Assembly (NCBI GenBank): GCA_017163975.1
Contig: JAFFSR010000346.1
Coordinates: 1,426,501 to 1,490,500 of the forward strand
Length of the DNA: 64,000 bases
Origin: Anastatus disparis
Lineage: Eukaryota > Arthropoda > Insecta > Hymenoptera > Eupelmidae
Direction of reading: 5' to 3'
The notes below the pieces were generated by a model that made no database searches, was not told where the DNA came from, and saw nothing but the letters and a program-made list of their open reading frames with translations. A program made the position numbers and the translations under genes. Below, piece after piece: positions 1-10,776 of this stretch (the stretch's first letter is position 1; every line of letters starts with the position of its first letter).

Positions 1-205
1 CAGGTGACTTTTTTACTAAAAAGGCGGGTGACGCATAATTTGAACTTGACGGCTCTATGATATCAGAGTCTAACATTTTTTGAATTTGTCTTTCAAGTTG
101 CTCTTTAAGGACATGCGGAAAACGATGAGGTTTGATGCATATTGGTATATCATTTATTGAGAGCATAGTATGTTCGACTAGCGAAGTTGTGCCTAACGTT
201 TCTCC
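1..205 (-). pseudogene. Reverse transcriptase N-terminal segment (Ty3 type)
   Basis: The minus-strand translation runs uninterrupted from about 205 to the window edge. It contains the stretch VEHTMLSIND followed by KPHRFPH and then IIEPSSSNYASP, the standard entry to Ty3/gypsy RT (protease-RT linker, then the fingers with the I-x-P-S-x-S-x-W/Y-A-S-P motif). The catalytic YxDD box would lie outside the window. This is the best-preserved coding stretch of the element. Confidence 0.8.
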
Positions 206-539
206 TTTCGATTAAAAACAGTCCGCGTACGTTTCAATTAATTTTTCTATTAATTGGCTCTTTTTCCTTTACTGTTAGGTGTTGTAGTCGTAATTGTGAT
301 TTTAATTTTTCTAACCTTACAGCTTGTGAATCCTGTATACTACTTACGTCCAATTTTTCATCGTGGTACATATCATAGCATAATATGTCCAAACAAGGCT
401 TATTCGTGAGTCTTAAATAATCATATTTTAAATCATCGAAGTCACATTTGTAATGCTCATTTTTGTCATATTCATTTTTCTCTCTATCATGCTTGCTATA
501 GTAGTCGTCGGGTTCACAGTCTTTACGTCAAAATTCTTC

Positions 540-3500
540 AATTTTTCCGTTTATCGTTTTTAAGTTCAATCCTTCCTGCTGGCTCTCTTCTAGTATCTCA
601 TATTCGGGGTTTATCTCGGATGTCTCGTATACAACAGTATATTCCTCTGTGTGTAACTCTGCTTCTGGTCTTATCTCATGTGAATCATTTATTTTTATGT
701 GTAATCTCTAAATCTTTCTTTTTTTCTAAAATTTTCTTCTCGTTCTCCGCATAAACAAGATTTTTCTCATTACTATATAATTTTAATTTTGATCCCTTCT
801 CCTGGTTGCATTCGTTATTAATTGTTAGAACATTTTTGTAATTATTAAATAATTCATTATCTTTCTGTTTCATATTTTCTGTTCTTATCCAAGAAAACGT
901 ATTATTTGGGTCTTCGTCCCACGTTTCCTCCTTTTTTTATAAATAATATTCTTTCTTTTAAATTCTTTTTGCATATATTTCTTTTCTAAGGCTACTTGAT
1001 CTTGTACGTTATCTCCTTCGCCTCTTTGAGTCATTATAACTTCCATCTTTTCGTTCAATGACGCGTTCTCTTCATAACCTCCTTCTTGCTACGTATCAAT
1101 ATCAAACTCTTTGAATGGTATATTTTGCTTTTTAATATGAATGTTTCCTCTATGTTTATCGTTATACGTTTCAACTATTTTTATTACTTCATTAACATTA
1201 TTGTCACACTCCTCTTTTGAGGTACTTTCATAAGTAATATTTTCTTAATACTCCCTTTTACCCCCAACTTTGGGTTTTCTCTAATAGAAAGCATTATTCT
1301 TTCTATTATTTTTAACATCTTTAAATACTTTTTCTTTATTAAGAGGAGGTCACGTATCTCTGTCCTTTTCTAATCGAAGAATTGAATTTTTTACAAAAAC
1401 TAATAACTTTAGCAAAAAATGAAGAGAAAGCCGCATCTTGTATCAAAAAAAGCAATATTTTCTTTGATAAGAAAAAATTAATTTTATTGCTTCGTTGCTC
1501 AGAAAACCTTGAAAAACCAAATTGTCCACCCTAACCTCTATGATTTAAGTTTTTCAAGGTTTTCTTGAAAACAAAGCAATAAAATTAATTCTTTCTTATC
1601 AAAGAAAATATTGCTTTTTTTGATACAAAATGCGGCTTTCTCTTCATTTTTTGCTAAAGTTATTAGTTTTTGTAAAAAACTCAATTCTTTGATTAGAAAA
1701 GGACAGAGATACGTGACCTCCTCTTAAATACATAATTTTTATTTTCATCGTGGTGAGAGATTCCTCTTTCCTCTTCAGTTTCAACAATATATATTTCTTC
1801 AAAGTCACGACTCCCCTTCTTTGGGTTTACAAAATTATTCGTACTTATAAAAATTTTTCCTTGTTTCTGTAAGTCTTTATTTTCTTCTCTGCACAGATCT
1901 TTATTCTCATGATTATTGAAACATTCATTTTTCGTTTTATATTCATAACTGCCATAATAATTTATATAATTCATGTCATTATATAGTTCATCTTGATTTC
2001 CAGAGATAACTTTATTAATATTTTCTTCACCTTCTTCTTCAGTAACTAACTCATTTATTTTAAATTTTTCATTTTCTCCAAACAACTTATTTTCTTTTTT
2101 CAACGTACTTTTATCAACGTGATCCTCGCAGCCTTCAATATTATTTTCATAAACAACATTTATTTTATTTTTTTCTGTATTCTTCTCATCAACTACTTCA
2201 TTTATTTTTATATAATTTACATAATTCTCATTCTTCGATAATTTTTTTGCATTATTAAAAATAACTTCACGGACATGCCCTTCATTGAATTATTTCATCA
2301 TCTTCATTAAATACTTTATTTATTTTTACATAGTTTCCAATTTTAATTTTTCTTTAATAACTCATTTTCATTTTTTAATATAGCATCATTAGCGTACCCA
2401 TCATTGGCTCTGCCTTCCTTTATATCAACAATATCCTTTTCTATATTTTCATTATTTTCATACAATTTATCATTTAATTTCCTATAATTCACATGATTAC
2501 CTTTTTTCAATGCTTCTTTTCCATCATTCAAAATAACATAATTTGCATGCCCATCATTGGCTTTGCCCTTTTTTATAGTAACACTGTTTTCCTTCTTACC
2601 TTTTATATTTTTATTATTTCCATTAATTACTTCATTTTTAATTATATTGGACATACTCTTATTTTTCTTCAATAATCTGACTGCATTATTACAATTAATT
2701 CTGCTGGCATGCTCCTCATTAGCTACGCCATTTGCATAATTATTAGTTTCTTTTTCTTTATCATAACATAATTCTTGAATATCTACAGCATTTCTCTGTT
2801 TATTTTCATTTTTTTCTAATGTATTATCTCGTTTTATTTCAGTAACCTTCCTCATTAATTTCTTGCTTATTTCTGTATTGGCCTTTGGTTTTTTATTATG
2901 ATTATCTCGTCTTTAAACGTCACCGCTCTCCTCTTTCCTCTTTCTCTGGGTTCGTTTCTGCTACTTGTCTTCGCTGGTATCTTATCGTTTTTCTCACATT
3001 TCTTTTTGACTTTTATTTATTTTTTCTTTCATTGTTTCTATAAATGAATTTATTTTATTTAACTCTTCATTTAATATTATGTCACTCTCCTTGTTTTAAC
3101 CTAAACTTAGTTGGTTTAATTTCCTGTTTATCTTTTTAATGTCATTGATGATATTAATTAGGTCTCACGATTCTTCAGTTCTTGAATCGGATGCTTCTTG
3201 CTGTGAATATCTTATACCTGGTTTCCCTTGCTCGACCTTATCGAAATCTTTGTTGTGTAATTACTTATATCTTTCTTTAAATTCTTCTTGTATACTATCG
3301 CCGCTTTCTGAAACGCTTTCTTGTTTCTCAAAATTCAATTCGTTATAACTTGAATTTATATTTTTACCCGTAGTCTCTATACCTCTAATAGTTAATGAGA
3401 ATCTATCATATTGTTCTTCTTCCTCCGTTGTACAATCTTCTTCTTGGTTTTCCTTACATCTTTCCTGTTCTTCTGCGCGTTTGTTAGATTTTTGTTTATG

Positions 3501-3640
3501 GCTCTTATTCCTAGCAAATGTAAAATATTCCTCTTTCTGTGAATGATTTTCTTTATTCTTATTATTTATTATTTTTGCCTTATCTGAGGAACTCTCCCGT
3601 GCTCCTTCAAAAGGTATCACATCACCTTCATATTATAAGT
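540..3640 (-). pseudogene. Low-complexity Asn/Lys/Glu-rich spacer between protease and RT
   Basis: The minus strand has open stretches at 685-873, 1693-2103, 2343-2855 and 3261-3620, all rich in N, K, E and D. Between about 2210 and 2740 there are diverged internal repeats: phrases such as KANDGHAN, RANDGYAND and VANEEHAS recur with similar flanks. The position between the retropepsin and RT motifs suggests an expanded pol linker; an alternative is an unrelated low-complexity insertion. No catalytic motif was seen. Stops and frame changes show decay. Confidence 0.45.
1339..1727. mobile_element. MITE with long TIRs and TTAA ends, 389 bp
   Basis: The left end TTAAGAGGAGGTCACGTATC is matched in inverse at 1708-1727, and the arms pair for about 170 bp through motifs such as GATACAAAATGCGGC and AAAGCAATATTTTC, leaving a short central loop. 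The TTAA at each end fits a TTAA target duplication as made by piggyBac-type transposases, although TA plus a TIR starting TTAAG cannot be excluded. It has no coding capacity and interrupts the Ty3 spacer. Related ends occur at 4999 and 53271. Confidence 0.85.
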
Positions 3641-3960
3641 TATTTGTAAAATAATCAATTTTTGCTTTTGTTTGCCTAAAAAAATCTGTGCCCAAAATTT
3701 CTGTTTCCTTTATAGAAAAATCGTTGTCTACTAAATAAAATTCAATTTCTCTATTTCCTAAATTTACAATGATTTTTCCTACTGTTTCTAAATAATAAGC
3801 TTTTTAATCTTATTGGTTCTTGCATATCAATATGAATATAGGGCATTTTGAATTCCTTTATTAGACTTATAGAGACCCAGTATCTAACATGAACTTAAGT
3901 GGCCTTTTAAATTCTCCTACATCTACTCTTATAATTGGTGCTGTACTTGCCTGATTCAAG
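3640..3960 (-). pseudogene. Retropepsin-like aspartic protease segment
   Basis: On the minus strand from about 3960 the frame reads into FKRPLKFMLDTGS, a hydrophobic strand followed by the catalytic D-T-G-S of retropepsins (codons at 3876-3884). A frameshift and stop follow immediately after the motif. The sequence below 3840 is still protease-like in another frame. The element could not make an intact enzyme. Confidence 0.65.
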
Positions 3961-4099
3961 TTCACTGTTTCGACGCGCGTAGGCCGTCGCTCGCTGCCTG
4001 TGACGTAGTCGGGTGCGAGCCGGCTGTTATCTCTCTCTCCACGCCCGCTTGAGGGAGAGTCAAACCGTTTCCCTGGGACTCATGTCTAAAACACGTGAC

Positions 4100-4330
4100 T
4101 TGTTTTACTTTAAAACACAGATTGCGAGTGTGGCCTGGTTTACCACAGTAATAACATTTTGAATATTAAAAATTATTCGTATTCCAAGATGGCGAGTTAT
4201 ACGGGCTTTTTCTAGCAAAATTATCATTATTCTGATTGTTATTGCTGTTAATTCCAAAATTTGCATCATAATGATTTCGCTCGCTATTTTGATTTTTGTA
4301 GTGATTTTCTTTTTTTTCCCATATACAGCC
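4100..4330 (-). pseudogene. Gag nucleocapsid zinc knuckle
   Basis: Codons at 4115-4156 (minus) spell CYYCGKPGHTRNLC, a perfect C-x2-C-x4-H-x4-C retroviral-type zinc knuckle. Upstream coding (4160-4320) is Asn/Arg rich, as in the C-terminal part of many Gag proteins. The capsid region is not recognisable and the homology stops near 4330. Confidence 0.7.
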
Positions 4331-4998
4331 CTGGTAGAAAATTAACCATACTTTCTGCTCTCTTCACCAACTAGTGCCCAGATATTTTAACATAATTTGG
4401 GCAGATATTTTACCATAATATATCAGAGTTCACTGTATTATGCCCAGAATCTGTTGAAGAATAGTAAATAATAGACTTATAACCTCAAATTTAAGAGTTT
4501 GAAAATTATTTAGACTCAGTGAATTTAGTTATGAGTATTTGTTTCAAAATTTTCTCAATAATCCTATTGAATTAATTATATAACTAAGAACATCTTTTAA
4601 AATGTATATCATGATATATTAAGGACTAAAAAAAACCAGGACTTGATATCAGGATTGAGATAAAGTCTGGAAAAAAAATAAAATTTGAATACCATAATAA
4701 TTTTTTTTAGTTTAATATTAATTAAACTTTTTTTCACCTTATATTGAAATCTTTTCCTTTATCCGAACACTTGATTTTGGAATCGAAGACTTAATTTTTT
4801 CTATTTTGATAGTTATCGCAAGCTTTTTCTGCCAATTTTCAACAAATTAACATAAAAATTTCTAGAGATCTTTAATTTATATATCTTTACAAAATAAAAG
4901 TTTTAGTTCTTTTTAAAAAAAAGAATTTAAAAGTTTGGTTCAGAAAAAGTTGAAAATATTGCAAAAAATAGATATTTTTGTGAATTTTATATATGTAA
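4331..4998. other. Unassigned AT-rich DNA
   Basis: No coding frame, inverted repeat or RNA gene was recognised. Part of the left end may be untranslated leader of the neighbouring Ty3 element. Confidence 0.5.
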
Positions 4999-5314
4999 TT
5001 AAGGGGACGCTGTATCTCTCTATCCTTTTCTAACTAAAAAATGTAAGTTTTTTGAAAATCTAGTGATTATTGATAGAAATTAAGGGTTGTCCGCCACTTG
5101 TTTAGTAAAAATTAATATTTTCTCTGATGAGGACCAATTAATTTTGTTGCTTTTTTTTTAAGTAAAGTTTGACATACTTGCAAAATCCTAAGTTAGGCTA
5201 GAGAATACGTTATTTAAGTATGTCAACCCTTAATTTCTATCAATAATCACTTGTTTTCCCAGAAATTTACATTTTTTAATTAGAAAAGGATAGAGAGATC
5301 CAGCGTCCTCTTAG
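4999..5314. mobile_element. MITE, TTAAG-G-GGACGC family, about 316 bp
   Basis: The left end TTAAGGGGACGCTGTATCTC pairs with the right end at about 5295-5314, which carries the inverse of TCCTCTTAG. The arms also pair through ATTGATAGAAATTAAGGGTT and its complement at 5228-5250. The same family recurs at 53271-62273, where a large foldback element has inserted in its middle. It abuts the next MITE with only a shared TTAG between them. Confidence 0.8.
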
Positions 5315-5702
5315 ACTAGGCTGGAGTAGAATCTGTTACCGACCGAGTAACAATTCAGTTTTTTGTTATTTTCTCAAGTATCAATCGGTGTATCTTGAAA
5401 TAAAAGGTTGAACGCAATAGATATTATTATTATGAACATCTATGCACAAGGAAAATAAATTCTACATTTTTGTTTTTGAGAAAAGTAAGGAACCCCAGAG
5501 TAAAAGTTTATGTTCATAATATTTTCGCGTTCCTTACTTTTCTCAAAAACAAAGCGGTAGATTTTTTTGTTCTTGTGCATAAATATTTGTAATAATAATA
5601 TCTATTGCGCTTAACCTTTAATTTGTCGATACACCGTTTAATACTTGAGTAAATAACAAAAATCTCAATTAGACAAGGACAGCGAATCCGGCCTGCTCTT
5701 AA
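5311..5702. mobile_element. MITE, AGGCCGGA family, about 392 bp
   Basis: Terminal segments (TTAGACTAGGCTGGAGTAGA at left; the complement of TTAAGAGCAGGCCGGATTCG at right) are imperfect TIRs. Internally CTTGTGCATA, TTTTTGTTTTTGAGAAAAGTAAGGAAC-like and AATAGATATTATTATTA segments pair across the centre near 5510. A relative lies at 29505-29897. Non-coding. Confidence 0.75.
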
Positions 5703-6109
5703 TATCTTTGATTATTTTTTTTATTTTTAGATTTATTAGGACATATTTAAAGTCGAATAGTTAAAAAATTATACTAATAAATCTACTAATAAATCTAAAA
5801 ATAAAACAAATAAGAAACTGAGAAAGCAAATTACTTTTGTAATTTTCAAAGAATTTATCTGATTATGTATAAATAAATTTATTACGTTATACAATAAATC
5901 TATGAATTTATTAAATAAATATAAAAAATAGGTTTATAATGTAGCGGTATCGCTGGAGACGCGTTGTGATTTTTTTTTTAGTGGAAACCTTTGCCAGTAG
6001 CCCTAAAAACCACTTTCTATATAATATATTATTTAATGTTATAGTTTTTTTGTATGTTTTATAATATTTTATAATAAAAATATTCGAAAATGTTTTAAAT
6101 AAATACCTT
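5703..6109. other. Unassigned AT-rich DNA
   Basis: No gene or repeat recognised. It may be the decayed 3' part of the adjacent Helitron helicase. Confidence 0.4.
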
Positions 6110-6690
6110 TTTAAAAACTTTCATAATTTTAGTATAATAATCGATATACCATTTGGTAACAAAATTGAAGCAATTCCTGTTCAAGCCATTGACACAAATT
6201 TTTTTTTAAATCGAAATAAAGTAATGTATAAATGTTTTATATAAAAATGTTTTACCTAAACCTCCTGGACCATCCATCAAATATATTTTATTTTTATTAT
6301 TTATTATATTATCAAAAATGTTTTTTTTCAACTATATTTAATTCATAAAACATTTTACTAAAAATTTGTTTACTATATTCAATAATATTGTGTGATTTCA
6401 TCATAAGTATCATTATCTTCCTCTCTATCTTAATTTTTTTCAGTTTTCCTTGTATTTCGTACAATTCTTTTGTTTTAACTTCTTGTATTGGTTTAATATG
6501 TCGTATTTGACAAAATGCTTCATCTCCTCCTTTATGTATATAATCAAAAATATATTTGATACTTTGTACAGTTGCACACAATTCAATATTTATATGACTA
6601 TTATATTTAGCTAATAAATAACTATCATATGGAGCAACCATCGAATTATCGACTGGAATAATTTTATAAGAATATTTTAAATGATAAACA
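6110..6690 (-). pseudogene. Helitron Rep C-part joined to PIF1-like helicase start
   Basis: From 6690 downward the frame reads NSMVAPYDSYLLAKYNSHIN, the classic Helitron block VVPYNPYLLxKYxxHINVE, then KYIFDYIHKGGDEA. Beyond 6312 a shifted frame gives the Walker A motif GPGGLGKT (6248-6271), and further down a TGIAS-ILLPNGIS segment of the helicase with a stop at a conserved position. The region normally separating Rep from helicase is largely missing, so an internal deletion is inferred. Confidence 0.8.
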
Positions 6691-7329
6691 TAAGTGATAA
6701 AAATACCTTCCAATATGTATGTGAAGATAAAATTTACCTTATAGGATGTTCGAAAATATGTTTTTTCTTCGCTGCAGCGTATTTAGTGTTAGGTGTAAAA
6801 ATGAAAATTAAAAAATTGAAACCTCAATTTTCGAATTGCCGTTGCTCCGTCAATTTTTACCTTTTTTGGCGTTTTTTTAACGAAAATATGCAAAATTCAG
6901 TCTAGTTTTAAATGCCGTTTCCATTTTTAAAGCATTGATACCATGGCGCTTCATGCCATTTTTCCAACTATTACGTCTTTTTATAATTCGTTTATGCTTT
7001 TATTTATTAATTTATCAAAAATATTAACAAGAATCTTTAAAATAAACCCTCGATTAAATTTTTTTATCAATTATAACCGAAGTTATAATGATTTTAAGTT
7101 TACAAAAATAGAAATTTTTTAGTTGATAACTAAAAATTTTTATTCAGTTTGAATTCTGCGCCCACGATTCAAATTTACTTTGTAGGGAGTGACATATGCC
7201 ACCGCTCGATGGCTACTATTCGCTTTTTGCATTCTCATTAACGACTTGACGCATTCAAGCATATAAGACAAGTAAGATCAAAAATAAAATTGTCTAAGAA
7301 AAATTTTTTTTTTGTTCTGTCGAAGAACT

Positions 7330-7858
7330 AATTAATAATAATGACATCACTGGTTGTTAAGACTAAGTGCTAGGATTTGAAAGAAAGGCACAAAAAAATT
7401 ATTTACGATTGCTCCAAAAATCCGTTTAGAGAATAAGGTGATCTAACGGAGTCTTTGAAACGCTTGTATCCGAATGCTTCTTTTCCTAGAAAGGATAAAG
7501 TATGTTCTTCGTGTTACAGAATATTTTTAGATGAAGTGAAAATACATCCATTTCATCTACTTCAAACAGTCAACAATCTGCGGAAGAAGTTTTTTATAGT
7601 AAGGCTGTGGTAGAGCAATTCAATCAGACTTCAAGTAATTTGGAATTAAAAATTTCACCAATCAAAATGCCTCAGAGTATCAATATAAAAATGCGAAAAT
7701 CATGTGCTCTTCAAAAAGAAATAAACGATGCATTTGCTTCACAAATAGCAAGTAAAATTATAAAAGTCTACAATATAACGGATTTGCCCACATCAAATGA
7801 AAATAAAGAATCTGAAACATGTGATAAATGGCATGTGGAAAATATTAAAATTGCTTTA
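7330..7858 (+). pseudogene. Broken unrecognised protein with a CxxC motif, inside a palindromic element
   Basis: Plus-strand coding-like sequence reads through DLKERHKKIIYDCSKNPF and KDKVCSSCYRIFLDE, then after a one-base frame change (about 7545) continues open through SAEEVFYSKAVVEQF to ETCDKWHVENIKIAL, where a MITE begins at 7859. The charged, cysteine-containing composition suggests the N-terminal DNA-binding part of a transposase, possibly of this palindromic element. I do not recognise the family. At least two stops and one frameshift are present. Confidence 0.5.
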
Positions 7859-8463
7859 CACTGAAAGACTTTGCGAGTCACACTCACTCCCTGTCGGCGT
7901 AAATCCAACTCTTAGTAGGGGAGTAGAGGGGTGAGAGTCATGATAACGCTGCCTTGGAAAGTAGGAGATACTCCCCAACTTTTAAAGCATAATTTACTTG
8001 CAATTCGCAATGTAAACACAAGTATTTTAGGTTATAAAATTATAAAAAATGTAAGTTTACAAGCAAAATGTGTATTTAATGCATTTACAAAACTATATTG
8101 AGAAATAATTAAAAAAGGAACTTATCAAAAAGTATTATATTGCTTGTTTATACGTTTATTCTTTAAATATAAGCTTCTTAAAAATAAGGTTAGGATTTTC
8201 CAATTATGTACATTTTTATGTAGTACAATGTAATTAATAGTCTTAAATAAAGATTCTGCTTGCAGTGTTATCTCTCATAAACATTTCTAACCTTAAATAA
8301 TTGTGTTTACATCGCAGATTGCAAGTAAATTATGCTTTAAAAGTTGGGGAGTATCTCCTACTCTCCAAGGCAGCGTTATCATGACTTTCACCCCTCTACT
8401 CCTCTACTAAGAGTTGGATTTACGCCGACAGGGAGTGAGTGTGACTCTTAAAGTCTTTCAGTG
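7859..8463. mobile_element. MITE with CACTGAAAGAC termini, 605 bp, TA target site
   Basis: CACTGAAAGACTTTGCGAGT at left is matched at right by its complement (with a small change) ending CAGTG at 8463. The TIRs extend about 180 bp, including an AGTTGGATTTACGCC block and a TGATAACGCTGCCTTGG block. TA flanks it at 7857-7858 and 8464-8465. It interrupts the coding segment above. The CACTG...CAGTG end resembles the element at 55188-56908. Confidence 0.9.
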
Positions 8464-8596
8464 TAGATACAACTTACAACGTACTTGAATGCATCAAGTC
8501 GTTAATGAGAATGTAAAAAGTGAATCGTCGCTATCTAGCGGTGACATATGTCACTCCCTACAAAGTAAATTTAAATCGTGGGCGCAAAATTTAAGC

Positions 8597-8774
8597 CAGT
8601 GATGGATTTCGAAGATGCTTATATGATATCAAACAGCCAACTTCAGAGTATATACTACAAAATAATATATTTTGCTTATACTCTAATTCTATCGTATACT
8701 CTGAAGTTGGCTAAAGGGTATCATAATATATAGATATACATAATTGTATAAAGCATCCTCAAAATCCATCACTG
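8597..8774. mobile_element. Small MITE with CAGTGATGGATTT ends, 178 bp
   Basis: CAGTGATGGATTT at 8597 is inverted at 8762-8774. Internally, AGCCAACTTCAGAGTATA pairs with its complement around 8690-8712. It is present in the right arm of the enclosing palindrome and absent from the left arm, so it inserted after the palindrome formed. Confidence 0.8.
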
Positions 8775-9244
8775 ATTCAGACAGAATAAAAAATTTTAAT
8801 TATCAACAAAAAAATTTCTATTTTTATAAACTTAAAATCATCATAACTTCGGTTCTAATTGATAAAAACATTTGATTGAGGGTTTATTTTAAAGATTCCT
8901 GTTAATATTTTTGATAAATTAATAAATAAAAGCATAAACGAATTGTAAAAAGACGTAATAGTTGGAAAAATGGCATGAAGCGCCATGGTATCAATGCTTT
9001 AAAAATGGAAACGGCATTTGAGACTAGACTAAATTTTGCACATTTTAATTAAAAGAACGCCCAAAAAGGTCGAAAATTGACGGAGCTACGGCAATTCGAA
9101 AATTGAGGTTCATTTTTAATTTTTTAATTTTCATTTTTACACTCAACACTAAATACGCTGTAGCGATGAAAAAACATATTTTCGAGCGTTCTATGAGGTA
9201 ATTTTTATCTTCATATACATATTGGAAGGTATATTTATCACTTA

Positions 9245-9700
9245 GAAGAGAAAAAAAATTCGATCAGTGACGGCCTGCATGAATCTGAATGGAATCAGTC
9301 TTCTGTATTCTGGATATTTATTTTCTTTAAGTACAGTATGTTCGTTAAAAGATTTTGGAAAATTCTTTTTACACATATTACTACTTTTTTTATAACATGG
9401 TGACTTTTTTGTATGTGGACCATGTAACATATGTTTAATAACTAATTTTTGTAAACATTTATTATCTGAAGATGGTATTTCAGCTGAAATATGTTTATCA
9501 ATTAAATCTGTAGTGAATAATTCATTATTTGGATGTAACGTAAGAATAAGATGGACGTGAGGTGAATCTCTTTTTTAAAATTTTATTGAAAATACATAAG
9601 CTTTAATAGTTTCAAATATTTTATTTTTAACAATATCTTTCAATGACATTTACAATTTTGCATAAAATAAATGAACTGTAATAGTAGGAATATCATTAGG
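9245..9700 (-). pseudogene. Helitron Rep N-part with HUH-type motif
   Basis: The minus strand reads KRDSPHVHLILTLHP; the H-x-H pair (codons at 9551-9559) corresponds to the HUH metal-binding motif of Helitron Rep. It is followed by DKHISAEIPS and HMLHGPHTKKSPCYKKSS, then CKKNFPKSFNE and YPEYRR, all hallmarks of the Helitron N-terminal region. One stop codon precedes the HUH block. The coding ends at the insertion boundary and resumes at 6690. Confidence 0.8.
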
Positions 9701-9760
9701 AGTTACTTGTGGCTCGGAACCAATAAGATCATATATATAATGTAACCGAAAGAGGTAGGG

Positions 9761-9883
9761 CACGTGGTTCTCAATGCCTGCGGACATGAATTACTTCAAA
9801 AGCCTAATGTTTTGTAAAAAGAAAAGATAAACGATTTCACCTTCCCGTTTGATAATTGCTTGTACATGTACATACGTGTACAT

Positions 9884-9926
<43 letters not shown>

Positions 9927-10267
9927 ACTGACAGGCTATAATATAATGTCATTGGACTTATATTATACCTCGCTATAACAGTATAACAAAATAGTAAGCG
10001 AATGGCTTGGTAGTATGTATGATATATTTCACTTACTAATAATTCTAATTTTATTTTTATAATAACATTAAAATTTCAAAATTAAACCTTAAAAAATATA
10101 AAAATTGAAAAAATCAATCTCAATTTCTATAGTATTTTTACAGAAATTGTAAAAATAATTTCTTTTTTTGATATCAGTAGTCATTTTAAGAATCACTTGC
10201 TAACATCAAGTTATACTTTTGTTTTTACCTTTACTAAGTTTCAAATATTTATTTTCTAAGATTACAT
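9761..10267. other. Unassigned DNA with (CA/TA)n microsatellite
   Basis: A CATACACACATA-(TA)n tract lies at about 9868-9924. Nothing else was recognised. Confidence 0.5.
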
Positions 10268-10320
10268 TTATCCAACTGTACGGGGGGGTTGGCGAGTGGA
10301 GCGAGCAGGGGGGTACCCCC

Positions 10321-10324
<4 letters not shown>
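10268..10324 (+). mobile_element. Helitron-like 3' terminus next to a (TA)n tract
   Basis: The GC-rich block GGTTGGCGAGTGGAGCGAGC is followed by the perfect 14 bp palindrome GGGGGGTACCCCCC (10308-10321) and then CTAA, directly against (TA)n at 10325. A short GC hairpin followed by CTRR is the classical Helitron 3' end, and insertion within A/T fits. A nearly identical block on the opposite strand ends the Helitron fragment at 32232. No 5' end was identified here. Confidence 0.6.
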
Positions 10325-10354
<30 letters not shown>

Positions 10355-10776
10355 CATATCTCCACAACTTTTAAATTTTTTATAATGTTTTTGAAAAGTC
10401 ATTTTACTGCTGTTACTGGGTAGCGAATAATGCACACTATTCAAACTAGGTTTACATCTTTTGTACAATCTTGTTCCTCTATTTTTTATGTATATGGTGA
10501 ATGTGCCACCAATGCTCCAGTAGATATTTCTATAAAACGAAAATTTTTACATGGATAAAATTTCCGAACTTTTATCCATGTAAAAATTTACGTTTTATAG
10601 AAATATCTACTGGAGCATTGGTGGCACATTCACTATATACATAAAAAATAGAGGAACAAGATTGTACAAAAGGTGTGAACCTAGTTTGAATAGTGTGCAT
10701 CATTCGCTACCCAGTGACAGCTGTAAAATGACATATCACCAAAAGATTAAAAGTTGTGGAGATATGATCATATATA
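10325..10776. repeat. (TA)n tract and 425 bp perfect-loop palindrome
   Basis: After the (TA)n tract (10325-10350), GAGCATATCTCCACAACTTT pairs with its complement near 10747-10770, and the two arms match almost throughout (for example GTGCCACCAATGCTCCAGTA at 10502 and its complement at 10609), meeting at a short loop near 10565. It looks like a foldback MITE placed inside a TA microsatellite. Arm differences are few, suggesting relative youth. Confidence 0.85.

Larger units (their letters stand above)
1..4330 (-). mobile_element. Decayed Ty3/gypsy-type retroelement, 5' half, running off the window start
   Basis: Read on the minus strand, a CCHC zinc knuckle (4115-4156), a retropepsin DTG motif (3876-3884) and the first part of a Ty3-type reverse transcriptase (about 205-1) occur in the canonical gag-pol order, which identifies the element. 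The rest of RT, RNase H and integrase would lie left of the window. No LTR is visible at the 4.3 kb end. The reading frame is broken many times and a 389 bp MITE sits at 1339-1727, so it is inactive. About 3.6 kb separates protease from RT, much more than usual, and is filled with Asn/Lys/Glu-rich low-complexity coding sequence. Confidence 0.75.
6693..9242. mobile_element. 2.55 kb palindromic element inserted at TA inside the Helitron
   Basis: The left end AGTGATAAAAATACCTTCCA is inverted at the right end, and the arms pair for about 550 bp (6693-7260 with 8480-9242), apart from local insertions. Flanking TA at 6691-6692 and 9243-9244 marks the target duplication typical of IS630-Tc1-mariner elements. 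The centre holds a broken coding segment, a CACTG-ended MITE and, in the right arm, another MITE at 8597-8774. Arm mismatches show it is not an assembly fold-back. Confidence 0.85.
6110..9760 (-). mobile_element. Decayed Helitron, split by a palindromic element
   Basis: Minus-strand pieces of a Helitron Rep/helicase protein lie on both sides of a 2.5 kb insertion (6693-9242). At right are the HUH region and the following cysteine-bearing block. At left are the Rep segment with SHINIELCATVQSIKYIFDY and, after an internal deletion, a PIF1-type Walker A box. The two coding halves become continuous if the insertion and one TA are removed. Several stops make it inactive. Confidence 0.8.
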
